This document shows, one piece after another, positions 49,289 through 58,071 of a stretch of DNA of 64,000 nucleotides (its first letter is position 1; every line of letters starts with the position of its first letter). Location of the stretch: NCBI GenBank assembly GCA_963578825.1, contig CAUZDW010000017.1, forward strand, positions 1 to 64,000. Direction: 5' to 3'. A program made the position numbers and the translations under genes. The notes under the pieces are model-generated. The model had not been told where the DNA came from. It worked only from the letters and a program-made list of their open reading frames with translations, and did not search any database. The DNA comes from JAJDNS01 sp963578825. GTDB lineage: Bacteria; Acidobacteriota; Vicinamibacteria; Fen-336.

Positions 49289-51166
49289 ATGATCCGCAAG
49301 GGCTTGCTCGGCCTCGTCGCCGCGACCCTCGTCTCGTGCTCGTCGTCCGAGACGCGTCCCAACATCCTCTGGATCACCGCCGAGGACATGAGCCCCAACC
49401 TGGGGAGCTGGGGCGACTCCTATGCCCGGACCCCGCACCTCGACCGCCTCGCGGAGGAGAGCGTCCGGTACACGAGCGTTTTCGCCACGGCCCCCGTTTG
49501 CTCGCCGGCCCGCTCCACGCTGATCACCGGTCTCTACGCCACCAGCCTCGGGACCCAGCGCCTGCGGTCTCTGTTTCCGATCCCGGCTCACGTCAAGGGC
49601 TTCCCCTCGTACCTTCGCGAGGCGGGCTACTACGCGACGAACAACGTCAAGACCGACTACAACACCGGCCACGAAGCCCGCCTGATCGCGGAGTCGTGGA
49701 ACGAGAGCAGCCCCTCGGCGCACTGGCGGGGCCGGGCCGCAGGGCAGCCCTTCTTCGCGGTCTTCAACGACATGACGACGCACCAGTCCCGCTCGATGTC
49801 GTGGAGCTACGAGGAGTTCCAGGAGCGCGTCCAGAGCCGGCTCGATCCCGGCGAGATCCACGACCCCGACGAGGCGCCGGTGCCCCCCTACTATCCGGAC
49901 ACCCCCGTGGTGCGCCAGACGCTGGCCCGCTACTACGACTGCGTCACCGTTATGGACAAGAACGTGGGCCGGATCCTGGCCGAGCTCGCCGAGGACGGCC
50001 TGGAGGACGACACCATCGTCTTCTTCTACTCCGACCACGGAGCCGGGCTCCCGCGGCACAAGCGGGTCCTCTACGACTCGGGAGCCCACGTGCCGCTCCT
50101 CATCCGCTTCCCGGAGAAGTACAAGCATCTCGCTCCCGTCGCGCCCGGGGGGACGACGAACCGCCTCGTCAGCTTCGTCGACCTGCCGCCCACCATCCTG
50201 AGCCTGCTGGGTCTCGACATCCCCGACGCGATGCAAGGGAAGCCTTTTCTCGGCTCGCAGGCCGGCGAGCCGAGAGAGTACGTCTTCGGTGCCCGCGACC
50301 GGATCGACGAGGCCTACGATCTGGCGCGGTCCGTCCGGAGCCAGGAGTACCTCTACGTGCGGACGTACATGCCTCACCTCGGATACAACCAGCCGACTGC
50401 CTTCTCCGACACCGCCGCGATCCGCAACGAGATCGAGCGCCTGGCCGCCCGGGGGAGGCTCGAGGGGGCGCAGCTCGGCTACGCGGCGCCGACCCGGCCC
50501 CGGGAGGAGCTCTATGCGGTGCGCGACGACCCGCAGCAGCTGCGCAACCTCGTCTATTCGGACGAGCACTGGGGCGCCCTCTCGACCATGCGAAAGGAGC
50601 TGACCCGCTGGATCCGCCGCACCCACGACGTGGGCTTCCTTCCCGAGGCCGAGGCGTGGGCGCGGATCGGGAATCGCACACCATTCGAGATTGCCCGGGA
50701 CGCCGAGGCGTATCCCCAGGCGCGGATCACCGCTGCCGCGGCCCTTGTTGGGCGCGAGGACGCTCTCGAGGAGCAGGCCGAGCTTCTGCAGGACCCCGAT
50801 CCGGCAGTGCGCTATTGGGCGGCGGTGGGCCTGCGAGCCTCGGTACGCTCGTCACACCGGTCGAACAATGCGCTGACCGCGGCCCTCGAAGACGACTCGG
50901 CAGTCGTGCGCATCGCCGCCGCCGACGCGTTGGCCCATCATGGCGACCCGGGGCCGGCGCTCAAGGTGCTGACGAAGGAGCTCCAGAATGAAGATCTGGA
51001 CGTCGCCCTCCTCGCCTGCCGCACCATCGAGCTCCTGGGCGACGACGCTCGCTCCGCCCGTCGCGCAATGAGAGCGGCGACGACCCGCTTCGCCGAGGTC
51101 GAAGGCGACCGGGCCATGTTCATCCGTTTCTCGAGCGGCGCCTTCCTGGATCGTCTCGGTCGCTGA
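49289..51166 (+). CDS. Sulfatase (formylglycine type) with C-terminal HEAT-like repeats
   Basis: This 625-residue exported sulfatase has the lipobox-like signal KGLLGLVAATLVSCSSS. RPNILWITAEDMSPNLGSWG provides the first metal ligands. The modification motif CSPARSTLITG has Cys71 as the future formylglycine, and VFFYSDHGAGLPRHK provides the other metal ligands. Residues after about 490 form HEAT-like repeats (DPAVRYWAAVGLRASVR, DDSAVVRIAAADALAHHGD), which are uncommon on sulfatases. It probably removes sulfate from a glycan outside the cell. It needs a formylglycine-generating enzyme, not seen in the window. The ATG at 49289 starts the signal. Confidence 0.86.
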   Translation: MIRKGLLGLVAATLVSCSSSETRPNILWITAEDMSPNLGSWGDSYARTPHLDRLAEESVRYTSVFATAPVCSPARSTLITGLYATSLGTQRLRSLFPIPAHVKGFPSYLREAGYYATNNVKTDYNTGHEARLIAESWNESSPSAHWRGRAAGQPFFAVFNDMTTHQSRSMSWSYEEFQERVQSRLDPGEIHDPDEAPVPPYYPDTPVVRQTLARYYDCVTVMDKNVGRILAELAEDGLEDDTIVFFYSDHGAGLPRHKRVLYDSGAHVPLLIRFPEKYKHLAPVAPGGTTNRLVSFVDLPPTILSLLGLDIPDAMQGKPFLGSQAGEPREYVFGARDRIDEAYDLARSVRSQEYLYVRTYMPHLGYNQPTAFSDTAAIRNEIERLAARGRLEGAQLGYAAPTRPREELYAVRDDPQQLRNLVYSDEHWGALSTMRKELTRWIRRTHDVGFLPEAEAWARIGNRTPFEIARDAEAYPQARITAAAALVGREDALEEQAELLQDPDPAVRYWAAVGLRASVRSSHRSNNALTAALEDDSAVVRIAAADALAHHGDPGPALKVLTKELQNEDLDVALLACRTIELLGDDARSARRAMRAATTRFAEVEGDRAMFIRFSSGAFLDRLGR

Positions 51167-51173
51167 GTCCAGA

Positions 51174-52199
51174 TCACCTGGCGCGATACGTCTTCGAATA
51201 GCCGTTGCGGCTGTTCGTGATCGTGTACGAGCCGTCCGAACGAACCCGAGCGTGGAGCCAGTGGGCCTGGCAACCTTCGGTGTCGGCGACGTTGGCGGTG
51301 AGGCGCTCGTCCGTGTTGTGGTCGTCGTCGTTCTCGACGGCTCGGTGCACCTGCCACAGGTCTTCGAGGCCGGGCGACGCCATCACGGTCTCGACCGCCT
51401 CGATCCCGGCCCCCTTGGTCGGCCCGTTGTTCATCACCGCCACCGCTGGCTCGAGCGCCCACATCTGCTGCGGGACCACGTCGTCACGGACGCCGTGGTG
51501 AGTGACCTGATAGAGGTCGATCTTGCCCAGTAGGTTCACCGGACAGGCCATCTGGCCCTGGAAGTTCCAGGAGAGGTCCCCGAGATTGACGAACCGGAAG
51601 TCGCCCACTTCCAGCAGGTATCCGATGCTCTTGCCATTCTCGCCCTCGTCTTCGGGGTGCGGCACGAAGTCCTCGCAGAGAGGATTCGCCCCGCCACCTG
51701 CCAGTGGCTCGGCGAGGAACCGGCTGTGCGCAGCCACGATGATCAGCTCGACACCCCGAAGCGGCAGCGTCTCTCCCGGTGTCACGATGCGGCGCCGTTC
51801 GCCGACGGTCGCCAGGTAGCCTTCCCACAGCTCGCGGCCGCGGCCGCTGTCTTTCTGCACGCTGTCCCCGTGGTCGAGAAACTGACCGATCTCCATCCGC
51901 CTGGCCAGTGCGGCAAGGCCGCCTGCGTGGTCGCGATGGAAGTGGGAGGTGATGAGGTAGTCGATCCTCTCGACGCCCGCCACCTCCGCCACAAGCTCGA
52001 TCCGTTTCGCATCGCGGTCGTCGAATCCCGCCCATCCGGAGTCCATGAGAACGGTCTCGCCTGCCTCGGTCACCACCAGGGTCGCCGCACCCCCTTCCAC
52101 GTCGATCCAATAGATGTCTGCCGAGTCGGCCTCGCCGGTGGCTGGAAGGGACACGGCCAGGGCCGCGACGAGAAGAGTGAGCTTCGAGCACAGTTTCAT
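51174..52199 (-). CDS. Exported MBL-fold hydrolase (ComEC/Rec2-like beta-lactamase domain)
   Basis: This 341-residue protein has a signal peptide (LTLLVAALAVSLPATGEA) and a metallo-beta-lactamase fold: IYWIDVEGGAATLVVTEAGE, the zinc motif SHFHRDHAGGLA (HxHxDH), FRFVNLGDLSW and VTHHGVRDDVV. It resembles the MBL part of ComEC and related periplasmic hydrolases; the substrate may be a phosphodiester or lactone, but nothing specific is readable. The C-terminal domain contains GCQAHWLHARVRSDGSYTI. It is convergent with the sulfatase gene (7 bp) and follows pepQ by 13 bp in the same direction. Confidence 0.82.
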   Translation of the reverse strand: MKLCSKLTLLVAALAVSLPATGEADSADIYWIDVEGGAATLVVTEAGETVLMDSGWAGFDDRDAKRIELVAEVAGVERIDYLITSHFHRDHAGGLAALARRMEIGQFLDHGDSVQKDSGRGRELWEGYLATVGERRRIVTPGETLPLRGVELIIVAAHSRFLAEPLAGGGANPLCEDFVPHPEDEGENGKSIGYLLEVGDFRFVNLGDLSWNFQGQMACPVNLLGKIDLYQVTHHGVRDDVVPQQMWALEPAVAVMNNGPTKGAGIEAVETVMASPGLEDLWQVHRAVENDDDHNTDERLTANVADTEGCQAHWLHARVRSDGSYTITNSRNGYSKTYRAR

Positions 52200-52212
52200 G
52201 ACACGGGGACCC

Positions 52213-53520
52213 TCAGTCAGCCAGATGCTCGCGGGTCAGGTTTCTCGGCCCTGACTCCGTGACGACGACGTTGTCCTCCACTCGAACGCCACCCAGGGGA
52301 GTGAGGGCATCGATCGTGTCCCAGTCGAAGGAAGACGCGTCCGATCCGCTGCGGAACGCCCGGAGCAGCATGGGGATGAAGTAGAGGCCCGGTTCGATGG
52401 TGAAGGCGTGGCCCGGCTCGATGGTCCGCGTGTTTCGAAGGTACGGGTACTCTTTGGGCGGCGGCGCCGGCGTCCCCCCGGGATCGGACTGCTTGCCCGC
52501 CACGTCGTGCACCTGGATGCCGAGATGATGGCCGATACCGTGGGGGAAGAAGGGGTGGGTGAGCCCCTTCTCGAAGGCTTCGTCGGCGCCCACCTTCACC
52601 AGGCCGTGCTCGCTCAGGATTCGCGCGATGCCTCGGTGGCCCTCGACGTGGATCTCGAGGTACGGGCGACCCGGGACGCTCGCGTCCGCAAGGTCCCGCT
52701 CGAGGGCGTCCATGGAGCGAATGATCGCGGCCAGGCGAGGATCGCACGAGAGGGCGGCCGTCGTCCTCGTGATGTCCGAGGCGTAGTGGTGCACCTGGGC
52801 ACCGGCGTCCAGAAGCAGGACCTGGCCGCCGCCCACGGTCCGCTTGCTCTCGTAGTGAAGCGTCGCCCCCTTGTCGTCGAGAGCCACGATGGTGGTGTAC
52901 GGCAGCGCCGCCTCGGTCGTGCCCACCGCCTGCACGAAGGCCTGGTGGATCTCGAGCTCCGAGGCGCCGCCGGCGAAGGCCTCGCGACCGGCGCGGTGTC
53001 CGCGGGCGCCCAGGACCGTGGCCTCCTCGAGGGCCTGGATCTCGTACTCGTCCTTGTAGCTGCGCAGCCAGTCGAGGTGCGAGACGAGCTCCTTCGGATT
53101 CGTGGCGAGCCCGGCCGCAGTGGCACGGTCCGTCTCGTTTCCCACGTAGGCGGCCCGCTTGGGCTGGCCCAGGCATTCCCAGACTGTATCGAGGGTCCCC
53201 GCCTCCTCGAGGTCGAACGCCGGCAGCCAGAAGGCCTCCGTCACCCCGCCCTGCTCGTACCAGTAGTCTTCAGGCGCGAAGCGGATGACCCGCGGTCGCC
53301 GTCCCGGGACGATGTGCAGCAAGTGGTGCGGGCCGGTCAGGGGGCACCAGTGAGCGAAGTGGGGGATGGGCTCGAAGGGCGCGTCCCGGTCGTCGGCGAA
53401 ATAGGTGAAGGGCGCGCCGCTCGAGACGACGAGAGAGTCGAGGCCCGTCTCGCCGAGGATCTTCTCCGTCTCCTGCTGTAGACGGTCCACGTGCTTTGCG
53501 AACAGACCCTCGAGTTCCAT
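52213..53520 (-). CDS. pepQ: Xaa-Pro dipeptidase (M24, OPAA/PepQ type)
   Basis: This 435-residue cytoplasmic dipeptidase cleaves Xaa-Pro dipeptides. The pita-bread domain has metal ligands in LLLDAGAQVHHYASDITRTT, the catalytic His in HPFFPHGIGHHLGIQVHD, FTIEPGLYF, and the last Glu in GVRVEDNVVV. The N-terminal domain (FAKHVDRLQQETEKIL, PFTYFADDRDAPFEPIPHFA) is specific to the PepQ/OPAA branch, some members of which also hydrolyse organophosphates. The ATG at 53520 is preceded by GGAGGAGAGGAG further upstream. It precedes the MBL hydrolase gene in the same direction. Confidence 0.92.
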   Translation of the reverse strand: MELEGLFAKHVDRLQQETEKILGETGLDSLVVSSGAPFTYFADDRDAPFEPIPHFAHWCPLTGPHHLLHIVPGRRPRVIRFAPEDYWYEQGGVTEAFWLPAFDLEEAGTLDTVWECLGQPKRAAYVGNETDRATAAGLATNPKELVSHLDWLRSYKDEYEIQALEEATVLGARGHRAGREAFAGGASELEIHQAFVQAVGTTEAALPYTTIVALDDKGATLHYESKRTVGGGQVLLLDAGAQVHHYASDITRTTAALSCDPRLAAIIRSMDALERDLADASVPGRPYLEIHVEGHRGIARILSEHGLVKVGADEAFEKGLTHPFFPHGIGHHLGIQVHDVAGKQSDPGGTPAPPPKEYPYLRNTRTIEPGHAFTIEPGLYFIPMLLRAFRSGSDASSFDWDTIDALTPLGGVRVEDNVVVTESGPRNLTREHLAD

Positions 53521-53590
53521 CGGTGTCGCCTTTCCGGGAGGGACTCCTCTCCTCCGATAATCGAGATGCCATCATACCGGCACGGACCGT

Positions 53591-55366
53591 TCAGGAACCC
53601 GGGCGGCGCTCCAGCCACACGGCCATCAAGTCCATGACTTGCCCTCCTGGGTTCTCGAGAGCGTCGAGCGTCAGGCGCGTCCGGCCGCGAGGGAGGGATA
53701 GGGCGCCGAGAGCGAAACGACCCCACTCCATCTCGTACACCTCCTGGCGGGGGACCCGGTCCGGGGAGGGGAGTTGCCGGAAGGGCGTCCCCGGGACGCT
53801 CCCCTCCACGGCGTCGCCGGTTCCGGCGGAGACACGGACGCGGGCCCCGGCTTCGTCCTCCGGACAGAGGAACTGGACGATGACCTCGAACTCGCCCGCC
53901 TCCACGACGTCGACTTCCCAGGCGATGGTGCCAGCGGTGCTCGTCCACTCGGTGAGCCAGTCGTTGGCCCAGCCCCGGCCCTGTTTGAACGCGGGACCTC
54001 CTTCGAAATACGCCTGTGTGGCAGGGAGCATCACAGGGTTTTCCTCGCCGTGACCCACAGGTATGGGGAAGCGCTCGAATCCTCGTTGAGTCACGTCGAC
54101 GAACCAATCGTCGTACTCGCCTGAGAGACGCGCCACGAGATCCGGTTGTTCCGCCGCGAGGTCGTGGCTCTCTCCGGGGTCATTTGTCATGTCGTAGAGC
54201 TCCCATCCGTCGCCTTCGTTGACGGCACGGTGGCTCTGGGTGCGCACGGCCCCAGGGAAGCGCTCCACACCGCCACCGCGGAAGCGGTGGCTGAAGAGTG
54301 TCCGATCGGGCCACGGCGCTCCGTCGCCTTCCAGGAGAGGGCGCAGGTTCTGTCCGTCGAGCGCCAGCTCCTCGGGCAGCGCGACGCCCGCGAGATCCAG
54401 AAGCGTGGGGAGAAGGTCCACCGCCGACGCGATCTCGGCCACCTCGCCCGGCGGGAGGTGGCCGGGCCAGCGAATGAAGCAGGGCACCCGCACCCCACCC
54501 TCGTGCACGCTTCCCTTTCTTCCGCGCATCCCTCCGTTGAAGCGCCGGCCATTCGGCCCGTTGTCACCGAAGAAGACCACTATCGTGTCGTTCGCCACGC
54601 CGGCGGCGTCGAGTCCGTCGAGCAGCCGGCCCACGTTGTCGTCGAGGTTCTCGGTCATCGCGTAGGAGGCCGCGGTCCGGTCGTCGAGATCCCGTGCCTT
54701 CACCCGATCGAAGTAGGCGTCCGGAACCTGGAAGGGCGAGTGGGGCGTGTTGTACGCGACATAGAGGAAGAAGGGCCGCGTGTGTTCCTCTTCGAGTACC
54801 GCCAGTGCCTCTTCCGTCAGGACGTCGGCGATGTAGCCCTTCGTCTTCACGGGCTCCGTACCCCGCAGGAGCCATGTGTCGAAATAGTTGTTCCAGTGCC
54901 CCCGGCGGAAGCCGAAGAACGTCTCGAAGCCCTGGCCCTCGGGGGAGTGGGGGTAGTGCTCTCCGTTGTGCCATTTGCCGACCATCGCTGTGCGGTATCC
55001 CGCTTCGCGCAGGATCTCCGCAAGGGTCGTTGCCTCGGCGCGCAGCGTCTCCTGGCCCCTCGTCACTCCGAAGACCCCGCCGCGGAGCGAGTCGCGCCCG
55101 GTCAGGAAGGCGGCTCGCGTGGGGGCGCAGACCGGGCTGACGTAGAAGCGGTCGAGGCTCGAGCCGGAATGGGCCAGGGCGTCGAGGCGGGGCGTCTTCA
55201 GATCCGGGTTGCCGTGCAGGCTCAGATCGCCCCATCCCTGGTCGTCGGTCAGGATCACCAGCAGGTTGGGTCGGACGACCGCGGGCCCGGTCTGACAGGC
55301 CCCGAGAGCCACAGCCAAAGCCACAGGAACGGCCGCCAAGCCTGATGCAGCAGGCCAGTGTCGCAT
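53591..55366 (-). CDS. Arylsulfatase-like lipoprotein sulfatase
   Basis: This 591-residue sulfatase has the lipobox ALGACQTG, metal ligands in NLLVILTDDQGWGDLSLHG, the formylglycine motif SPVCAPTRAAFLTGRD, MVGKWHNG and VVFFGDNGPNGRRF. The C-terminal 130 residues form a beta-sandwich-like region (TIAWEVDVVEAGEFEVIVQF) typical of secreted glycan sulfatases. It is probably anchored to a membrane and acts on sulfated polysaccharide. TAGGGT sits 8 bases before the ATG at 55366, suggesting a leaderless start. It follows the sugar dehydrogenase gene in the same direction. Confidence 0.88.
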   Translation of the reverse strand: MRHWPAASGLAAVPVALAVALGACQTGPAVVRPNLLVILTDDQGWGDLSLHGNPDLKTPRLDALAHSGSSLDRFYVSPVCAPTRAAFLTGRDSLRGGVFGVTRGQETLRAEATTLAEILREAGYRTAMVGKWHNGEHYPHSPEGQGFETFFGFRRGHWNNYFDTWLLRGTEPVKTKGYIADVLTEEALAVLEEEHTRPFFLYVAYNTPHSPFQVPDAYFDRVKARDLDDRTAASYAMTENLDDNVGRLLDGLDAAGVANDTIVVFFGDNGPNGRRFNGGMRGRKGSVHEGGVRVPCFIRWPGHLPPGEVAEIASAVDLLPTLLDLAGVALPEELALDGQNLRPLLEGDGAPWPDRTLFSHRFRGGGVERFPGAVRTQSHRAVNEGDGWELYDMTNDPGESHDLAAEQPDLVARLSGEYDDWFVDVTQRGFERFPIPVGHGEENPVMLPATQAYFEGGPAFKQGRGWANDWLTEWTSTAGTIAWEVDVVEAGEFEVIVQFLCPEDEAGARVRVSAGTGDAVEGSVPGTPFRQLPSPDRVPRQEVYEMEWGRFALGALSLPRGRTRLTLDALENPGGQVMDLMAVWLERRPGS

Positions 55367-55402
55367 GGCGCCCGACCCTATCACGGCCGTGGCGGCCGGG
55401 AC

Positions 55403-56615
55403 TCAGCTCGCGGGTTCGATCCGGTAGATCTCACCGTCGTAGTCGACGGTGTAGGCCTCGCCCTGGGCGTCGGTGCCGAAGCTCGAGATCCGGTCGATGC
55501 CCCCGATGCTCTCCGACCAATCACGGGCTTCGGTGGCCTCTCCGCCAGCCAGGCGGAAGGAGCGCACGAAGGCCGTACAGAAGTCGCCGTAGAAGTACGT
55601 CCCCACGAGGTCCGGCATCCGGCACCCCGAGTAGACGACGCCGCCCGTCACCGAACAGCCCTCGCTGTGCGGGTAATCGAGAACGGGCAGCCTGAGCCCG
55701 GTCCTGTCGCAGCCGCTCGAGGGGCTGAAGCAGTCCAGGCCCTCCATCACGTTCCACCCGTAGTTCTCCCCACCACCCTCCGAGGCGAGCCCGACGTCGA
55801 TCTCCTCGCGGCGCCGCTGGCCCACGTCGCCGATGTAGAGATTGCCGGTGGCGGGATCGAACGCGACTCGGTAGGGGTTGCGGAGGCCATGGGCCCAGAT
55901 CTCCGGCAGGACTCCAGGCATGGAGAGAAAGGGGTTGTCGGCGGGGATGGCGTACGGCGCCCCCGTGTCCACGTCGATTCTCAGGATCTTCCCGAGGAGC
56001 GTGTCGAGGGCCTGTCCATTCCCCAGGGGATCGCCCCCCGAGCCTCCGTCGCCCAGCGCGATGTAGAGATGACCGTCGCTGCCGAAGGCGACACTCCCGC
56101 CGTTGTGGTTCGAGAAGGGCTGGGGAACGACGAGAAGGACACGCTCGCTGGCGGGGCTGGCCGCATCGGCCGAGTCGGCCGTGAACTCGGCGATGTGTGT
56201 GTCGCCCGAGGGATTCGTGTAGTTCACGTAGAACCGCCCGTTCGAGGCGAATCCCGGGTGGAACGCCAGGCCGAGGAGGCCTCGCTCGCCTCCCGCGCTC
56301 AGGCGCCCGGAGATGTCGATGAAGGGCGCGGCCTGGATCTGGCCGTTTCGGATGATCCGGATGCGTCCTCCCTGCTCGACCACGTAGAGACGCTCCACGT
56401 CGCCGGCCACCGACTGCAGGTCCAGGGGAAAGCTGAAGCCCGAGGCGACGAGCCGCACCCCGAGCGTCGGGATCCCGGAGACGGGCGCTCCCGCTGCGCA
56501 CGACCCCGACGGTGGCGGCGTGGGATCGGGCGTGGGCGACGTTCCTCCGTCCCCCCCCGCAGCCCCAGAGCGCCGCCGCCACCGCGCACACGACCACGCG
56601 ACCGACCCTCGTCAT
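55403..56615 (-). CDS. PQQ-dependent sugar dehydrogenase (aldose/sorbosone type) lipoprotein, frameshifted
   Basis: The six-bladed propeller is clear: GFSFPLDLQSVAGDVERLYV, ERGLLGLAFHPGFASNGRFY, SNHNGGSVAFGSDGHLYIAL, the GDGGSGGDPLGNGQ loop, ENYGWNVMEG and YFYGDFCTAFVRSFR. It oxidises aldoses in the periplasm. The ATG at 56615 gives a lipoprotein signal (VVVCAVAAALWGCGGG), but the frame breaks inside a C8 run (56551-56558 on the plus strand). One base added or lost joins the signal to a Thr/Pro-rich linker and the enzyme. The start overlaps the chdC stop (ATGA), so the two genes are coupled. The break may be a sequence error. Confidence 0.75.
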
Positions 56616-57451
56616 TTCTGCTCGAGGAGGGCCGGGACCTCGCCCGCAAGGTACTTCGGTAGCTCCGAGGCAGAGAACTGAAGTCCCACATAGAAAGGTC
56701 CGAACTCGCCGTACCAGACCGTGGCCTCGTCGAATCGCAGCTCGTAGATGAGCTCCTTGAAGACTCGCGGGTCGTCGGCAAAGAGGTCGACGCCCCACTC
56801 CCAGTCGTCGAATCCGATGGCGCCCGAGATGATCTGGTTCACCCGCCCGGCGTAGCCGCGTCCGATTCTCCCGTGCTCGCGCATCATCCGAGCCCGCTCG
56901 GCGAAGGGCTCCCCGTACCAGTTCTTCGCCTCGCCCCGGCGCTTGTTCATCGGGTAGAAGCAGACGTGGCGCCGCGCCGGCACGTCCAGCCACAGCCGAC
57001 CCCCGACGCGGTTCTCCTGCTCCTTCATCTCGGTGCCCAGCGCTGCTGTGAACTCTTCGGTCCCGGGCTTCAGACCCCGCTCGGCTAGCCCGGCATGAAT
57101 GCGCCCCGTCATCTCGTACATCCCGAGCTCCACCACGGAGACGAAGGACGTCGTGGCCTCCAGAAACGGCGCGATCGGGAGCCGCGCCACGGCGAGCTGG
57201 GCCGCTTGCAGCGCTTCGAAGTCCCTGCGGAAGTGGAGGAGCAGGAGGTCGCCCTTGTGCCCCAGCAGGGTCACCGGCGCGCTGGTGCCCTCCTTGCCCT
57301 GCTGCATCGCGGCCAGGATGCTGGCGGTCTCGGAGGCCCGGGTCGTGCGCTCTGACTCGGGCAAGGCGTCCCATTCGGTCCAGCGGACGCGGAACATCTG
57401 ATGCAGTACGCTCCATCCGTCGAGGGTCTCGGGGACCCGGGGGTCAGGCAT
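56612..57451 (-). CDS. chdC: Coproheme decarboxylase (HemQ/ChdC, chlorite dismutase family)
   Basis: This 279-residue heme-biosynthesis enzyme converts coproheme to heme b in the coproporphyrin-dependent pathway. Family marks are LLLLHFRRDFEALQAAQ, SFVSVVELGMYEMT, and the segment HVCFYPMNKRRGEAKNWYG, where the Tyr of YPM is the catalytic radical site. GFDDWEWGVDLFADDPRVFK and WYGEFGPFYVGLQ complete the second ferredoxin-like half. The ATG at 57451 is preceded by AGGGAGG. It is divergent from tspO, whose product binds porphyrins, and upstream of the coupled PQQ dehydrogenase gene. Confidence 0.92.
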   Translation of the reverse strand: MPDPRVPETLDGWSVLHQMFRVRWTEWDALPESERTTRASETASILAAMQQGKEGTSAPVTLLGHKGDLLLLHFRRDFEALQAAQLAVARLPIAPFLEATTSFVSVVELGMYEMTGRIHAGLAERGLKPGTEEFTAALGTEMKEQENRVGGRLWLDVPARRHVCFYPMNKRRGEAKNWYGEPFAERARMMREHGRIGRGYAGRVNQIISGAIGFDDWEWGVDLFADDPRVFKELIYELRFDEATVWYGEFGPFYVGLQFSASELPKYLAGEVPALLEQK

Positions 57452-57489
57452 CTCGGCGGCCTCCCTGAAGTGACATCCCTCTTCATTTT

Positions 57490-57526
57490 ATCCAGCCTTT
57501 GCGTACCGCTGCGTCAAGGGCTGGAT
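57490..57526. promoter_or_regulatory. Inverted repeat between chdC and tspO
   Basis: ATCCAGCCTTTG (57490-57501) and CAAGGGCTGGAT (57515-57526) form a 12-bp inverted repeat with one mismatch around 13 bases. It sits in the 116-bp gap between divergent chdC and tspO, where a shared operator would be expected. A hairpin function cannot be ruled out. Confidence 0.5.
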
Positions 57527-57567
57527 TTTGGCCTCCCTTTCGGCGAAGAATCTGAGTTGAGGCAGCC

Positions 57568-58071
57568 GTGGGACGCCTCCATTTGTCGGCCGTCGAGATT
57601 CCCCCGGTCCGCGACGTCGCGGGCCTCGTGGCCTTCGCTGTGCTCTGCTTCGGAGCATCGCTCCTCGGTGGAAGGGTCGCCAGCACGGCTTTCGCCGATT
57701 GGTACACGGCTCTCGCCAAGCCGGACTGGACTCCCCCGGGCTGGGTCTTCGGGCCGGTCTGGACGGTCCTCTATGCCCTGATGGCCACCGCCGGATGGAT
57801 GGTCTGGCGCGAGGGTCACGCACGGGTTCCCGTGCTGCTCTTCTTCCTTCAGCTGGCGCTCAACGCCGTCTGGCCCTGGATCTTCTTTGGTCTCAAACGG
57901 CTGGACTGGGCGTTCTACGACATCGTCGCGATGACGGTGGCGACTCTGGCCACCATCGTGGCGTTCTATCCGGTGAGGCGTCGCGCGGCACTCCTGCTCG
58001 TTCCGTACTTCGTCTGGATTCTCTTCGCCGGGTCGCTGAGCCTGGCCGTCTGGCGCCTCAACAGCCCATGA
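57568..58071 (+). CDS. tspO: TspO/MBR family tetrapyrrole-binding membrane protein
   Basis: This 167-residue protein has five membrane helices and the Trp-rich TspO signature: WYTALAKPDWTPPGWVFGPV, WTVLYALMATAGWMVWR, LALNAVWPWIFFGLKR and YFVWILFAGSLSLAVWRLN. TspO binds porphyrins and sterols and modulates tetrapyrrole flux in bacteria. It begins at a GTG. The stop overlaps the start of the following gene (ATGA). The divergent neighbour chdC also handles porphyrin, giving a consistent theme. Confidence 0.93.
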   Translation: MGRLHLSAVEIPPVRDVAGLVAFAVLCFGASLLGGRVASTAFADWYTALAKPDWTPPGWVFGPVWTVLYALMATAGWMVWREGHARVPVLLFFLQLALNAVWPWIFFGLKRLDWAFYDIVAMTVATLATIVAFYPVRRRAALLLVPYFVWILFAGSLSLAVWRLNSP

